From contig JAGHDS010000349.1 of NCBI GenBank assembly GCA_021159845.1, positions 1 through 5,953 on the forward strand: a stretch of DNA of 5,953 nt. Direction: 5' to 3'. The position numbers were made by a program, and so were the translations under genes. Positions within the stretch are counted from its first letter, which is position 1. Every line of letters starts with the position of its first letter. A model generated the notes under the pieces. It did no database searches, was not told where the DNA came from, and was given only the letters and a program-made list of their open reading frames with translations. Of the stretch, positions 5,762 to 5,953 are shown one piece after another. The stretch comes from Anaerolineae bacterium. GTDB taxonomy: Bacteria; Chloroflexota; Anaerolineae; DUEN01.

Positions 5762-5953
5762 GCCAGCAGGTTGGGACGGTGATATGGATTAATGGGCCGG
5801 TGGTTCGCGCACGAGGCTCGCGTCAGGTGAGCATGTTGGAGCTCGTCGAGGTGGGGGAAGAGCGTCTCGTGGGCGAGGTGATCGGCCTGGAGGATGACGT
5901 CATTACGATCCAGGTGTACGAGGAGACCTCGGGAATGCGTCCCGGCGCGCCTG
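5758..5953 (+). CDS. atpA: V-type ATP synthase catalytic subunit A, N-terminal part (runs off the right edge)
   Basis: Sixty-five codons of the catalytic, ATP-binding subunit are present. The N-terminal beta-barrel signature is clear: GTVIWINGPVV (6-16), LELVEVGEERLVGEVIGLE (27-45) and ITIQVYEETSGMRPG (49-63). All are diagnostic of the A rather than the B subunit. The nucleotide-binding P-loop lies well beyond the edge and cannot be checked. The ATG overlaps the stop of subunit E as ATGA, and GGGAGAG at 5746-5752 provides a ribosome site five bases upstream. In the complex three A subunits alternate with three B subunits to form the head. Confidence 0.96.
   Translation, partial: MSQQVGTVIWINGPVVRARGSRQVSMLELVEVGEERLVGEVIGLEDDVITIQVYEETSGMRPGAP

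Overview
The window holds the first part of a bacterial V-type (A/V-type) ATP synthase operon. Every gene reads left to right. Layout: a 143-base leader with a plausible sigma70-type promoter and a hairpin; a small HEAT-repeat protein (144-722); peripheral-stalk subunit G/H (812-1129); subunit C (1134-2219); membrane stator subunit I (2249-4201); rotor-ring subunit K (4256-4693); central-stalk subunit F (4701-5006); a 134-base gap; subunit E, interrupted by an in-frame amber codon (5141-5761); and the first 65 codons of catalytic subunit A (5758 to the right edge). Subunits B and D are expected beyond the right edge.

The genes make one machine. K subunits form the ion-carrying ring and I provides the half-channels and the essential arginine. 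C and F link the ring to the rotating axle. E and G/H form the outer stalks that hold the A/B head still. Tight spacing (4-base G/H-C gap, 7-base K-F gap, ATGA overlap of E and A) supports one transcript with translational coupling. The order G/H-C-I-K-F-E-A differs from the common I-K-E-C-F-A-B-D order of many archaea and bacteria: C precedes I, and F precedes E.

The most notable points are: (1) a TAG at codon 40 of an otherwise normal-looking subunit E gene; (2) a HEAT-repeat protein heading the operon, reminiscent in fold class only of the HEAT/ARM regulatory subunit H of eukaryotic V-ATPases; (3) a subunit K with about 73 extra N-terminal residues holding two membrane segments and ending in a signal-peptidase-like AxA motif; (4) a K ion site that looks proton-type rather than sodium-type.

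The organism cannot be named from this sequence. The moderately high GC content, GTG starts, good Shine-Dalgarno sites and a bacterial-style V-ATPase operon fit a bacterium; a Chloroflexota-like lineage is only a guess. No RNA gene, mobile element or CRISPR array is visible.
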